Of a DNA stretch of 55,339 bases, positions 39,826 through 48,023 are shown in pieces. The position numbers and the translations under genes were made by a program. Numbering within the stretch: the first letter of the stretch is position 1; every line of letters starts with the position of its first letter. The notes below the pieces were generated by a model. That model did not search any database. It had not been told where the DNA came from and worked only from the letters and a program-made list of their open reading frames with translations. The DNA lies in assembly GCA_009377525.1 (NCBI GenBank), contig WHTW01000038.1, positions 1 to 55,339 on the forward strand, in the 5' to 3' direction. Source of the stretch: Rhodospirillales bacterium. Its GTDB lineage: Bacteria > Pseudomonadota > Alphaproteobacteria > Reyranellales > Reyranellaceae.

Positions 39826-40827
39826 ATGAGCGCTGCTTTCGAAATTCAGTCGCCGCTGCCCGGCGCCGCCTTCGGGGCAACGGTGCGGCTTGCCCGGCCG
39901 TTATCGCAGGAAATCCCCGACGGTCTGGCAGCCGTGCTGGCCAAGGCCAACGGGTTGCTGCTGATCCAGGGCCTGACCGAGATCGCAGACCGGCCGCAGC
40001 TCCTGGTCGACATCAGCCTGAAGTTCGGGCCCGAGGTCGAGGACTACCGGCACACGCTCAGCCGAGCGAGCTCGGTGCACACCACGGCGCCCGAGATATT
40101 CCTCGTGTCGAATATGGCGCCGGTGAACCGTGCGCCGCCCAGGCGGCCCGACCCGCCGGTGACCGCCGACGGCCGGCTGCCGGTGCAGTATCCGCACCGC
40201 AAGGGCTGGCACACCGACCAGAGCTATCGCCGGCCGCCACCCGACATCTCGCTGTTCTATGCCGTGACGCCGGTGGCGCGCAACCGCGGCCAGACGCTGT
40301 TCGCCGACGGCACGGCGGCCTATGCCGCGCTGCCGGCGCATCTCAAGGCCAAGGTCGATGGCCTGCAGGGGCTGCACTGCCAGCCGGGCACGGCGCGCTC
40401 GCGCGAGGGCGCGCTGGCCGGCCGCACCGACATCGAACAGGCGTCGACCGCGCGCTCGCAGCCGCAGCCGGTCGTGCGCACCCATCCGGTGACCGGCAAG
40501 CCCGCGCTCTATCTCTGCGAATGGGGCCAGATGGACTGGGTCGATGGCCCGTTCGTCGGCATGGAGCCCGGGCCGCGCGGCGAGGGCGCGGCGTTGCTGG
40601 ACGAACTGATGGCGCACTACACACGGCCGGAGTTCGTCTACGTCCACGAATGGACGGTGGGCGACCTGATCGTCTGGGATAACCGCTGCCTGGTCCATGC
40701 CGCGACCTGGTACGACGGCGACACCGAACAGCGCATGATGTGGCGCACGACAGTGCGCGGCAATCCGGGCGCGATCTACGAGGGCGAGGCGCGGAGCTGG
40801 ATGCCGCGCGAGCAGGTACCGGCGTAG
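39826..40827 (+). CDS. TauD/TfdA-family dioxygenase, second copy
   Basis: A 333-residue Fe(II)/2-oxoglutarate enzyme. H129-x-D131 lies in KGWHTDQSYRRPPPDISLFY, and the distal histidine in LIVWDNRCLVHAATWYD. The 2-oxoglutarate arginines are in the following EQRMMWRTTV. VVRTHPVTGKPALYLCEWGQMDWVDG is a TauD-type segment. It is longer than the copy at 35214 owing to insertions around residues 100-125. ATG 39826 follows GAGAGGA; an open frame further upstream is antisense to the desuccinylase gene and not real. It ends just before a palindromic repeat and the group II intron. Confidence 0.93.
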   Translation: MSAAFEIQSPLPGAAFGATVRLARPLSQEIPDGLAAVLAKANGLLLIQGLTEIADRPQLLVDISLKFGPEVEDYRHTLSRASSVHTTAPEIFLVSNMAPVNRAPPRRPDPPVTADGRLPVQYPHRKGWHTDQSYRRPPPDISLFYAVTPVARNRGQTLFADGTAAYAALPAHLKAKVDGLQGLHCQPGTARSREGALAGRTDIEQASTARSQPQPVVRTHPVTGKPALYLCEWGQMDWVDGPFVGMEPGPRGEGAALLDELMAHYTRPEFVYVHEWTVGDLIVWDNRCLVHAATWYDGDTEQRMMWRTTVRGNPGAIYEGEARSWMPREQVPA

Positions 40828-40837
40828 CTCATTGCCG

Positions 40838-40907
40838 GAGCGCGCCACTCCGTGGCGCATCTTTCATCGATCACACGGGCACACGAGCGCCACGGAGTGG
40901 CGCGCTC
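40838..40907. repeat. Palindromic repeat A, copy 5 (interrupted by the intron)
   Basis: GAGCGCGCCACTCCGTGGCGC (two segments: GAGCGCGCCAC and TCCGTGGCGC) and its exact complement at 40887-40907 form 21-bp arms around a 28-base centre. Each arm is also a hairpin: GCGCCAC-TCC-GTGGCGC and GCGCCAC-GGA-GTGGCGC. The left end reads ATTGCCGGAG; the matching right end is missing because the intron begins there. Bases after the intron (CCAGCAAAG) resemble the missing CCGGCAAT. Confidence 0.85.
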
Positions 40908-41332
40908 GTGCGGCTGCAAGCGTGCTTGGCTGGAAGGGTGGGAGTCCCTTTCAGGCATGCCCACTCCGGCCTGTATCTGACCGAAACTGCGTCGCCGCGA
41001 GGCGGGGTGGGGAGCAACGGGAGGAGAAGAAGTCGTCCGAAGGATGCACGAACTCGATACGGCCGGACCGATTGGCGAGCCTGCGAGCGAAAGGCGAAGC
41101 CCGGACCTGCGAAGAGCGGGAAAGCCCCAGGCGCTGAAGGGTTGGGTGTGAAAGCGACCAGGGGAAGCGGTGAGGTGGTTGGAGTCGGAAGGCTTTGAAG
41201 GCCAGGCACGTGAAGCAGCGAGACCTGTGCAGCGCCGGCAAGCTCGAGGCCAGGCACAGGAGTCAGAGCCCTCATAGTAGCGCTGAAGCCGGGTAATGCC
41301 GGGGGAGCGAAGGGGGGCAGGAAGGTGGAGAC

Positions 41333-42670
41333 GTGACGGACACGAACGAAGGAAGGATACCGGTGGCAGTGCCTGGAGAGGCTATACGTGCCGGAGAGGC
41401 CGAGGCTCTCGCAAGGAGCTACGCCGAACCGTCGGTGTGGACGGAACGCATGCTGACGACCCTCGTGGAGGGGGTGAAAGGAGGCAAGTGGTATAGCCTG
41501 ATGGATAAGGTCCGAGCCGATGCGACCCTGCGTGCGGCCTTTGCGCGAGCGAAGTCCAACGATGGGGCAAGCGGCGTGGATCACGTCACGGTGGCGATGT
41601 TCGAGAGCGAGGAGGACGCCAATCTGCGGCGACTGGGCGAAGAACTGCGGACGGGTGAGTACCGGCCGCAAGCGATTCGGCGGGTCTATATCCCCAAGCC
41701 GGGGAGCCCGGAGAAGCGTCCACTCGGGATACCGACGGTGCGTGACAGGGTAGTTCAGACGGCGTTGAAGATGGTGCTGGAACCGATCTTCGAGCGGGAC
41801 TTTGCGGCACAAAGCCATGGCTTCCGCCCCGGCCGGGGTTGCAAGGATGCCTTGCGGCGCGTCGACGAGCTGCTGAAGGAGGGAGCGGTGTTCGTCGTCG
41901 ATGCCGATTTGAAGAGCTACTTCGACACGATCCCGCACGAACGCCTGCTGGCCCAGGTCGGCCAGAAGGTGAGCGACGGGAAGATCATGAAGTTGCTGGG
42001 ACAGTTCCTGGGGCAGGGCATCCTCGATGGCCTGAGCGCCTGGACGCCAGAGCACGGCACGCCGCAAGGCGCGGTGATCTCGCCGCTGCTGAGCAACATC
42101 TACCTCGACCCGCTGGATCATCTGATGGTCCGGGAAGGGTTCGAGATGGTGCGCTATGCCGACGACTTCGTGGTGCTGTGTCGCAGTGAAGCACAAGCGG
42201 CCCGAGCCTTGGCGGCGATCGCGGAGTGGACGGCAGCCGCCGGCCTGATCCTGCATCCCGACAAGACGCATCTGATCGACGCGCGGGGGCAGAGCTTCGA
42301 CTTCCTGGGTTACCGGTTCGAGGGCGGCCGCCGCTGGCCGCGTGACAAGAGCCTTGGGAAGCTCAAGGACAGCCTCCGTGCCAAGACACGGCGGACCGCA
42401 GGCCAAAGCCTGCGCGCGATCATCGCTCGCCTCAATCCGACGCTGCGGGGCTGGTTCGTCTACTTCCAGCATAGCCATCGCACGACGTTCCCTGACCTTG
42501 ACGGATGGATACGCCGCAGGCTGCGAAGCCTGTTGCGTCGCCACCGAGGGAGGCGAGGCATCGCCCGCGGCGCCGATCATCAGCGCTGGACCAATCACTT
42601 CTTTGCCGAACAGGGGCTCTTCAGCTTGCAGCGAGCCCATGCACTGGCCGGTCAGTCCCCTCGTGGGTAA
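41333..42670 (+). CDS. Group II intron reverse transcriptase/maturase
   Basis: A 445-residue protein that splices and mobilises its host intron. The N-terminal RT0 region contains KGGKWYSLMDKVRADATLRA. The RT domain has AKSNDGASGVDHVTV, YRPQAIRRVYIPKPGSPEKRPLGIPTVRDRVVQ (two segments), FRPGRGCKDAL, VVDADLKSYFDTIPHERLL, HGTPQGAVISPLLSNIYLDPLD and the catalytic YADDF motif (MVRYADDFVVLCRS). The maturase X domain includes LNPTLRGWFVYFQHSH and RRRLRSLLRR. The final QRWTNHFFAEQGLFSLQRA is usual. No HNH endonuclease cysteine motif follows, so it would use nicked or single-stranded targets. The start GTG is preceded by GGAAGGTGGAG. Confidence 0.95.
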   Translation: MTDTNEGRIPVAVPGEAIRAGEAEALARSYAEPSVWTERMLTTLVEGVKGGKWYSLMDKVRADATLRAAFARAKSNDGASGVDHVTVAMFESEEDANLRRLGEELRTGEYRPQAIRRVYIPKPGSPEKRPLGIPTVRDRVVQTALKMVLEPIFERDFAAQSHGFRPGRGCKDALRRVDELLKEGAVFVVDADLKSYFDTIPHERLLAQVGQKVSDGKIMKLLGQFLGQGILDGLSAWTPEHGTPQGAVISPLLSNIYLDPLDHLMVREGFEMVRYADDFVVLCRSEAQAARALAAIAEWTAAAGLILHPDKTHLIDARGQSFDFLGYRFEGGRRWPRDKSLGKLKDSLRAKTRRTAGQSLRAIIARLNPTLRGWFVYFQHSHRTTFPDLDGWIRRRLRSLLRRHRGRRGIARGADHQRWTNHFFAEQGLFSLQRAHALAGQSPRG

Positions 42671-42684
42671 GACCACCAACTGGA

Positions 42685-42717
42685 GAGCCGGATGCGGGAG
42701 ATCCGCACGTCCGGTTC
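42685..42717 (+). ncRNA. Group II intron domain V (catalytic core)
   Basis: GAGCCGGATGCGGGAG then ATCCGCACGTCCGGTTC. This folds as the two-part DV hairpin: GAGCCGGA pairs with TCCGGTTC, an internal bulge of TG/CG, an upper stem GCGG/CCGC and a GAGAT-type loop. It is 33 bases long (usual 34). The A-G-C catalytic triad (AGC at 42686) is present. Domain VI follows immediately. Confidence 0.85.
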
Positions 42718-42780
42718 GGAGGGAGGGGGAGGCGTGAACGCCTCTCCCTACCCCTATCCAGCAAAGACACGTGACGCTAT

Positions 42781-43494
42781 CTACGCCGCCGCCGCGTGGC
42801 TCGAAAAGACCTCAAGGGCGGCGGCGATGACGGGCCGCGTCGCCCGATCGCCGCGCCAGACCAGGACGAGGTCGCGAAACAGCGGCGGGTCGAGGCGGAA
42901 GAGGTCGATGCGCCCGGCCGCGGCCGCCTCACGGGCGGCGACTTCCGAGACGATCGACCAGCCCAGCCCTGCGCGGGCAAAGGCGGTCTGGGCCTCGGCG
43001 CTGCCGATGTCGGCGATGCGAATGCGCCGACGATCGGCTGCGTCCAGCCAGGCGTCGACGGCGCGCCGGATGGAGCCGCCGCGGTCGTAGAGGAAGAGCT
43101 GGCGGCCTTCGAGATCGCGCGGCCGGATCGTCTTGGCGGTCGGCGCCTGGGGCGGTGGCGCGATGCAGACCAGCCGGTCGCGGAAGAAGAAGCGCGTGCG
43201 CAGATGCCGGTCGCGCACCGGCGCCGTCAGCAGGCCGAGATCGATGGAGCCGTCCAGGAGGCCTGGGATCATGTCGATGGTGTTGCCCGTCATCACGCTG
43301 AGGTCGATGCCGGGATGGCGCGTCCTGAGGTCGGCCATGACCGGCGGCAGCAGGTGCGTCGTCGCGGTGGCGCCCGTCGCCAGCACGAGGGGACCGGAGA
43401 CCGCGGCGTTGGCGCGGGCGATCTCGTCCATCGCCCGGTCGATCTCGGCAAAGGCGCGGGCGCTTGCCGCGATCTGTCGAAGCGTGAACGTGAC
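42781..43494 (-). pseudogene. LysR-family regulator lacking its DNA-binding domain
   Basis: The remaining 237 codons cover the linker helix (TLRQIAASARAFAEIDRAMDEIARA) and the complete effector-binding domain (SGPLVLATGATATTHLLPPVMADLRTRHPGI in two segments, SIDLGLLTAPVRDRHLRTRFFF, AGLGWSIVSEVAAREAA). The helix-turn-helix (about 60 residues) that should precede is absent. Upstream of 43494 the DNA matches a PstS-like scar on the other strand, so the gene was cut by a rearrangement. The last possible ATG (43431) would give 216 residues. It might still be translated but cannot bind DNA by itself. Confidence 0.85.
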
Positions 43495-43496
43495 TG

Positions 43497-43810
43497 CGCA
43501 TTGTCCGAAGGAATTGAGATCACGCAGTTACCGCTGGCTCTGGACGGAAATTGCGATCGTCGTCAATCGGACCAATCCAGTGGTCGGACCCGGTCTCGTG
43601 CAGGTTCAATCGGTCTTTACCGGCAAGGTGCGGAACTGGCGCGAGCTCCACGGTGAGAATCGGGAGATCCGAATGTTGGTCGATCGACAGGCTTCGGGAC
43701 GCAACGCTATTTTCCGAGCGCGTTGTCGGCGAGACGCCCCAGGCGGAGTTGCTGAAGGTGATCCATCGTCCGGATTGGAAGGAAATCGTGCAGCGGTCGG
43801 CTCGAACGAC
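43497..43810 (+). pseudogene. Remnant of a PstS-like phosphate-binding protein
   Basis: Pieces appear in successive frames: SEGIEITQLPLALDG (43510 region), then IAIVVNRTNPVVGPGLVQV with QSVFTGKVRNWRELHGENREI and VDRQASGRNAIF, then in a third frame SERVVGETPQAELLKVI. The order matches the middle of a PstS-type protein (ALDAIAIIV, FTGKITNW, SGT-F). At least two frame changes and both ends are missing. It lies head-to-head with the truncated LysR gene. A more complete PstS-like gene follows at 45709. Confidence 0.75.
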
Positions 43811-43990
43811 GATGCGCGCTTGGGCGAGAAACGATAGAGGCCTGCGTCCCTCAGCGAAGGCCCTGCGCGTGCGCGCACGCCGCGTTCGTCTGTCGCCGTT
43901 CTGTCATCGGCCGGGCTCTATAGTCGTTCTCAGTTGCACCGTGCGCTTCAGATGCCGCGTACGGCGCGCGCTGCAGATCTGGGGGAACGG

Positions 43991-45697
43991 ATGCAGGCCG
44001 ACATCTTCAAGGACATTCTCGTTCCGGTCATCGGCGGGCTGGGCATCTTCATGCTCGGCCTCGAGTTCATGTCGAACGGCATCCAGAGTCTCGCGGCGAA
44101 TCGCATGCGCCAGACGCTGGCGCGGGTCGCCGGCACGCCCATCACGGGCCTGGCGGCCGGCACGCTGATCACCGGTGTCATCCAGTCGAGCACGGCCATG
44201 ACGGTCATGGTCGTCGGCCTCGTCAATGCCGGCGTGCTGGGATTGCGACCGGCGGTCAGCGTCATCATGGGCGCCAACATCGGCACGACGATCGGCAACG
44301 GCCTGATCGCCCTGCCGCTCGGACCGCTCGGCCTCATTCTCGGCGGCACCTTCGCGCTGATCTACCTCTTCGCGCACAATCCCAAGGTCAAGAACATCGC
44401 GCTGGCCTGCATGGGCTTCGCCTTGATCTTCTACGGGTTGAACCTGATGACCGGCGGCCTGCGCCCGCTGCGCAACATGCCTGAGGTCATGTCGCTGATC
44501 ATGGCGCTGAAGGCCGACAACTTCCTCGGCCTGATCTGGTGTGTTCTGACCGCCGCCCTCATCACGGCGTTGATCCATTCCTCGTCGGCGACGATCGGCA
44601 TTGTCATGGGCCTCGGTGCGGCCGGCGTGCTCGAATGGCAGACCGCGGTCGCCTTCTCGCTGGGCGCCGATCTCGGCACGACCATCACCTCGTGGATGGC
44701 CTCGATACGTCTGTCGAAGAACGCCAAGCGCGCGGCCTACGCACACATCACGTTCAACATCGTCGGCGTCCTTGTGATGTTGCCGCTGTTCTTCGTGTCG
44801 ATGAATCTCCTAGTCTACGTGATGGGCTGGTTCGGCGGCGACCCCGGCGAGGCGGTCGTGGTCAACGGCAAGGAGACCTTCCCGCTGGTGCCGGTGGCGG
44901 TCGGGCTCTACTCGACGGCGTTCAACGTCTTCAACACCGCCATCATGTTCCCGTTCGTCACGCCGTTCGCGAATTTCCTGGCGCGGGTCGGTCACAGCAG
45001 TGCCGACGACAAGGAGGACTACAGTGCGCCGCGATACCTCGAGCCTGGCGCGCGCGCGGACATAGCGACGGGGGTGGTCGCCGTGCAGAAGGAAAGCGGG
45101 CGCTTTCTCAAAGGTGTCGCCGACTTCCTGGCGATCGCCCGCTCCGCGCCGAAGACGTCCGACGAGGTCGTCGCCCACTACGTGGCGCTCGACGGTCTCA
45201 GCCGGGAGATCCGGGGCTACACCGCAGCGATGCTGCAGCCGAATATCACGCCGCACCAGGCCGACCTGCTGGCAAGCCTGGTCGAGGAGGAAGACTGGAC
45301 GGCGAGCCTCGGGCAGACCTTGTTCCAGATCGCCCGTCGCGCCGAACGCGAGAAATTCGGGCCGCAGGGCCAGGAATTTCTCAATGCCATCCTCGACGAG
45401 GTGGCGGCGGCGATGCGGGCCATCACGCCCAATGGCGCTGACAAGGGGCCGGTCTCGGCCTCGGCGGCCGGACGCCTGCCCGCGATCCCGACGCTGCGCG
45501 ACCGCTGCCTCAAGGCCGATCTGCCGTGGTCCGAGCGTGGCGCCATCCTGACCTTGCTGGGCAGCGCCGAGCGTGCGTTCTACCTGGTTGAGCGCATCGA
45601 TGCCGAGCGCCGCTCGGTGGCGCGTGTGGTGCCCGCCGCCGCCACGCGCCCCGACGCCGCCCCGGATGGCTTGGGGTCCGCCGTTCCGGCCGAATGA
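43991..45697 (+). CDS. Na+/phosphate symporter family protein with PhoU-like tail
   Basis: A 568-residue inner-membrane transporter. Two inverted transport repeats carry the family's QSS-type motifs: LITGVIQSSTAMTVMVVGLV (residues 60-80) and ITALIHSSSATIGIVMGLG (about 195-215). Around eight helices precede a cytosolic C-terminal PhoU-like helical domain (residues 370-535: VQKESGRFLKGVADFLAIAR, VEEEDWTASLGQTLFQIARRA). It should import phosphate with sodium. ATG 43991 follows GGGGGAACGG and begins a clean amphipathic N-terminus. It is flanked by two PstS-like sequences, one decayed and one frameshifted, suggesting a phosphate cluster. Confidence 0.92.
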   Translation: MQADIFKDILVPVIGGLGIFMLGLEFMSNGIQSLAANRMRQTLARVAGTPITGLAAGTLITGVIQSSTAMTVMVVGLVNAGVLGLRPAVSVIMGANIGTTIGNGLIALPLGPLGLILGGTFALIYLFAHNPKVKNIALACMGFALIFYGLNLMTGGLRPLRNMPEVMSLIMALKADNFLGLIWCVLTAALITALIHSSSATIGIVMGLGAAGVLEWQTAVAFSLGADLGTTITSWMASIRLSKNAKRAAYAHITFNIVGVLVMLPLFFVSMNLLVYVMGWFGGDPGEAVVVNGKETFPLVPVAVGLYSTAFNVFNTAIMFPFVTPFANFLARVGHSSADDKEDYSAPRYLEPGARADIATGVVAVQKESGRFLKGVADFLAIARSAPKTSDEVVAHYVALDGLSREIRGYTAAMLQPNITPHQADLLASLVEEEDWTASLGQTLFQIARRAEREKFGPQGQEFLNAILDEVAAAMRAITPNGADKGPVSASAAGRLPAIPTLRDRCLKADLPWSERGAILTLLGSAERAFYLVERIDAERRSVARVVPAAATRPDAAPDGLGSAVPAE

Positions 45698-45708
45698 GGG
45701 AATAAGCG

Positions 45709-46816
45709 ATGGCACTGCATCCGACGCGTCGTTCGATCGTGGCGGGGCTTGCTCTGACCGGCCTGCCGCCGCTAGCGCCAGCCTTCGCCCAGGAGGTCAC
45801 CGGCCGCGCCCCGGTCGTGGGTGCCGGTTCGACCTTCGCCTACCCCATCGTGGCGCGCTGGGCCAAGGGCTATCACCATTGGGTTGCCGGCGGTGGCACC
45901 ATCCCGATCGCCGGGCGGACTTGACGATCCACCGAGCGGCCCCATGCTCGACTACGAGCCGATCGGCTCGCTCGCTGGCATCATGCGCGTCAAGGACCGC
46001 GCCGTCGATTTCGGCGCCTCCGACATGCCGCTGAAGTCGGAGGAGCTGCGCAAGCTCGGGCTCGTTCAGTTCCCGCTGCTGATCGGCGGCATCGTGGCCG
46101 TGGTCAACCTCGACGGCGTCGGCCCGGGACAGCTTCAGCTCACTGGCCAGGCGCTGGCCGACATCTATCTCGGGCGGGTCGACAAGTGGTCCGATCCGTC
46201 ACTCAAGGCGCTCAATCCGCAGATCGCCCTGCCGGACGCCAGGATCGTCGTCGTCCGCCGCTCCGACGGCTCGGGCACGACCTTCAACTTCACCGACTTC
46301 CTCAGCAAGGCAAGCCCGATGTGGAAGACCAAGGTCGGCTCGGATCTCGTCGTGACCTGGCCGGAGGGCACCACCGGTGCCAAGGGCAACGACGGCGTCT
46401 CACGCACGGTGCGGCAGACCAAGAACTCGATCGGCTATGTCGAGTTCGCGCACGCCCAGCAGAACAGGTTGGCCTTCGCGCGCGTCCGCAATCCTGCCGG
46501 CAACTTCATCACTCCCTCGCCGCAGGCCTTCCAGGCCGCTGCCGCCAGCGCCGACTGGAAGGCCGCGGGCGACTTCGGGCTGCTGCTCACCGACATGCCG
46601 GGCGCCGACGCCTATCCCATCGTTGCCACGGTGTTCGTGCTGATGAACAAGGGCATGTCGGCGCAGCGCCTGGGTGCCGCTCTCAACTTCCTCGATTGGT
46701 CTCTGACCCGGGGCGGCGCCGAGGCCGCGGAGCTGGGGTACGCGCCACTGCCGCCAGATCTGGTCGCTACCGTGAAAACATACTGGGCGGACACTCTCAC
46801 CTCGCCGGCTCGCTGA
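45709..46816 (+). pseudogene. PstS-like phosphate-binding protein with a frameshift
   Basis: The N-terminal part (45709-45924) gives a signal peptide (IVAGLALTGLPPLAPAFAQE) and VVGAGSTFAYPIVARWAKGYHH, then stops at GGGTIPIAGRT. The rest continues one frame over: GGLDDPPSGPMLDYEPIGSLAGI (two segments), VDFGASDMPLKSEEL, VVVRRSDGSGTTFNFTDFL, TKNSIGYVEFAHAQ and a normal C-terminus to 46816. Joined, it is a full-length phosphate-binding protein of about 368 residues. The shift is near 45912-45922, in a CCGGGCGG stretch. It may be a real mutation or a sequencing error. It is 11 bases after the symporter gene. Confidence 0.88.
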
Positions 46817-46819
46817 CGG

Positions 46820-47070
46820 ATGCGGCGCGCTCGCGCTGGCAGGCAGTTGCTGCGATCTTGGTCGTACCGCATTCTTCAGTGCGTGCTCGCCGCGTCCGTG
46901 CTGGCGTCGGCGGCGTGGGCAGTGGGCGGCGCCCATGTCGTCGAGGACGCGGAAGTGCTCGAGCCCGGGCTGTGCCAGGTCGATCTGTGGTCGCCCGGTT
47001 CGATCCGGGCTCCGGCTACGCCAACGCGACACCGGCCTGCACGCTGACGAGCCTGCCGCGCCTGCGCTGA
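46820..47070 (+). pseudogene. N-terminal scar of an exported protein
   Basis: Begins MRRARAGRQLLRSW, then a signal-like stretch (ILQCVLAASVLASAAWA) and GGAHVVEDAEVLEPGLCQVDLW. The next frame continues VVARFDPGSGYANATPACTLTS. The pattern VVEDAEVLEPGxCQV...PACT is one I associate with alphaproteobacterial outer-membrane-type proteins of unknown function, which are several times longer. It is cut off where the quinone oxidoreductase coding sequence begins. Confidence 0.6.
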
Positions 47071-48017
47071 ACGCGATTTCGGACTACGGGATCGCCGAAG
47101 GCGAGGCGCCGTCGGCCGGTCCCGGCCAGGTCCAGATCAAGGTCGCCGCCTGCGGCATCGGCTACGTCGATGTCTTGGTGGCTCTGGGCGGCTACCAAGT
47201 GAAGCCGACGCTGCCGCATACGCCCGGACAGGAGATCACCGGCACGGTCTCGGCGATCGGCAGCGGCGTGACGGGCCTCGCGGTCGGTGACCGTGTCCTG
47301 GCGGCGGCGCAGGGCGGGTTCGCCGAGTATGCCGTCGCGCCGCGCGACAGCGTGTTCCGCATTCCCGACAGCCTGGCGTTCGCAGCTGCCGCGAGCCTGC
47401 GGCTCAACTGCCTCACCGCGCTGCACGGGCTGCGCGACCGCGCGAACCTGCAGAAGGGCGAGCGCCTGGTCGTGCTGGGCGCGGCCGGCGGCGTTGGCAT
47501 TGCCGCCGTGCAGATCGGCAAGCTTTTGGGCGCCGAAGTGATCGCCGTGGCCTCGACCGAGGAGAAGCGGGCTTTTGCAGGCCGCGCGGGCGCCGACCGG
47601 GTCCTCGACAGCACTGTCGAGGGATGGCGCGAGCGGCTGAGGGAAGCCTGCAACGGCGGCGGCCCCGACGTGATCTTCGATCCGTTGTGCGGGCCGTTGT
47701 TCGAGCCGGCCTTCCGCTCGCTCGCCTGGCGCGGGCGGCATCTCGTGGTCGGCTTCGTCGGCGGGGAGATACCCCGCCTGCGCGTCAATCTCCCGCTGAT
47801 GAAGGGGGCGGCCCTGGCCGGAGTCGACGTGCGGCAGTTCGCGCTGTTCGAACGCGAGAGGGCCGATGCCTACGTGGAGGAACTGATCGCATGGGCAGGC
47901 GAGGGACGGCTTGCTCCCATCGCAGGCCGGCGGTTCGCCTTCAGCGATTTTGCCGAGGCGATGGCACACGCGCAGAGCGGGCGCGGCATGGGCAAGACGA
48001 TCCTGGAGATTGCCTGA
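46935..48017 (+). CDS. NADPH:quinone oxidoreductase (zinc-independent MDR family), damaged start
   Basis: The conserved protein begins at about residue 38 of this reading (PALNAISDYGIAEGEAPSAGPG) and then covers a full MDR enzyme of about 323 residues. The catalytic-domain segments are VQIKVAACGIGYVDVLVALGGY and HTPGQEITGTVSAIGSGVTG. The nucleotide-binding motif VVLGAAGGVGIAAVQIGKLLGA (AxxGxxG type) follows, with GRHLVVGFVGGEIPRLRVNL and AMAHAQSGRGMGKTILE to the end. No zinc-ligand cysteines are present, as for QOR enzymes. The first 30-odd codons come from an unrelated gene scar, so the authentic start codon seems lost; 46935 is only the first ATG in frame. Confidence 0.8.
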   Translation: MSSRTRKCSSPGCARSICGRPVRSGLRLRQRDTGLHADEPAAPALNAISDYGIAEGEAPSAGPGQVQIKVAACGIGYVDVLVALGGYQVKPTLPHTPGQEITGTVSAIGSGVTGLAVGDRVLAAAQGGFAEYAVAPRDSVFRIPDSLAFAAAASLRLNCLTALHGLRDRANLQKGERLVVLGAAGGVGIAAVQIGKLLGAEVIAVASTEEKRAFAGRAGADRVLDSTVEGWRERLREACNGGGPDVIFDPLCGPLFEPAFRSLAWRGRHLVVGFVGGEIPRLRVNLPLMKGAALAGVDVRQFALFERERADAYVEELIAWAGEGRLAPIAGRRFAFSDFAEAMAHAQSGRGMGKTILEIA

Positions 48018-48023
48018 CCGTCG

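Larger units (their letters stand above)
40908..42757 (+). mobile_element. Group II intron with maturase/reverse transcriptase
   Basis: A retroelement of about 1850 bases. The 5' end GTGCGGCTGCAAG fits the conserved GUGYG start. The maturase-reverse transcriptase is encoded at 41333-42670. Domain V is at 42685-42717, and domain VI follows, with stem GGGGGAGGCG-TGAA-CGCCTCTCCC and a probable bulged branch-point A in CCCTACCCCTAT. The 3' boundary is set at the AT after CCCCT, uncertain by one or two bases. It is inserted at the end of palindromic repeat A copy 5. All parts look intact, so it could be active. Confidence 0.9.

Noticed and set aside
40871..42679. A 602-codon minus-strand open frame over the intron
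   Set aside because: It is the complement of the intron RNA and the reverse-transcriptase gene and has no domain; high GC makes long antisense frames common here.
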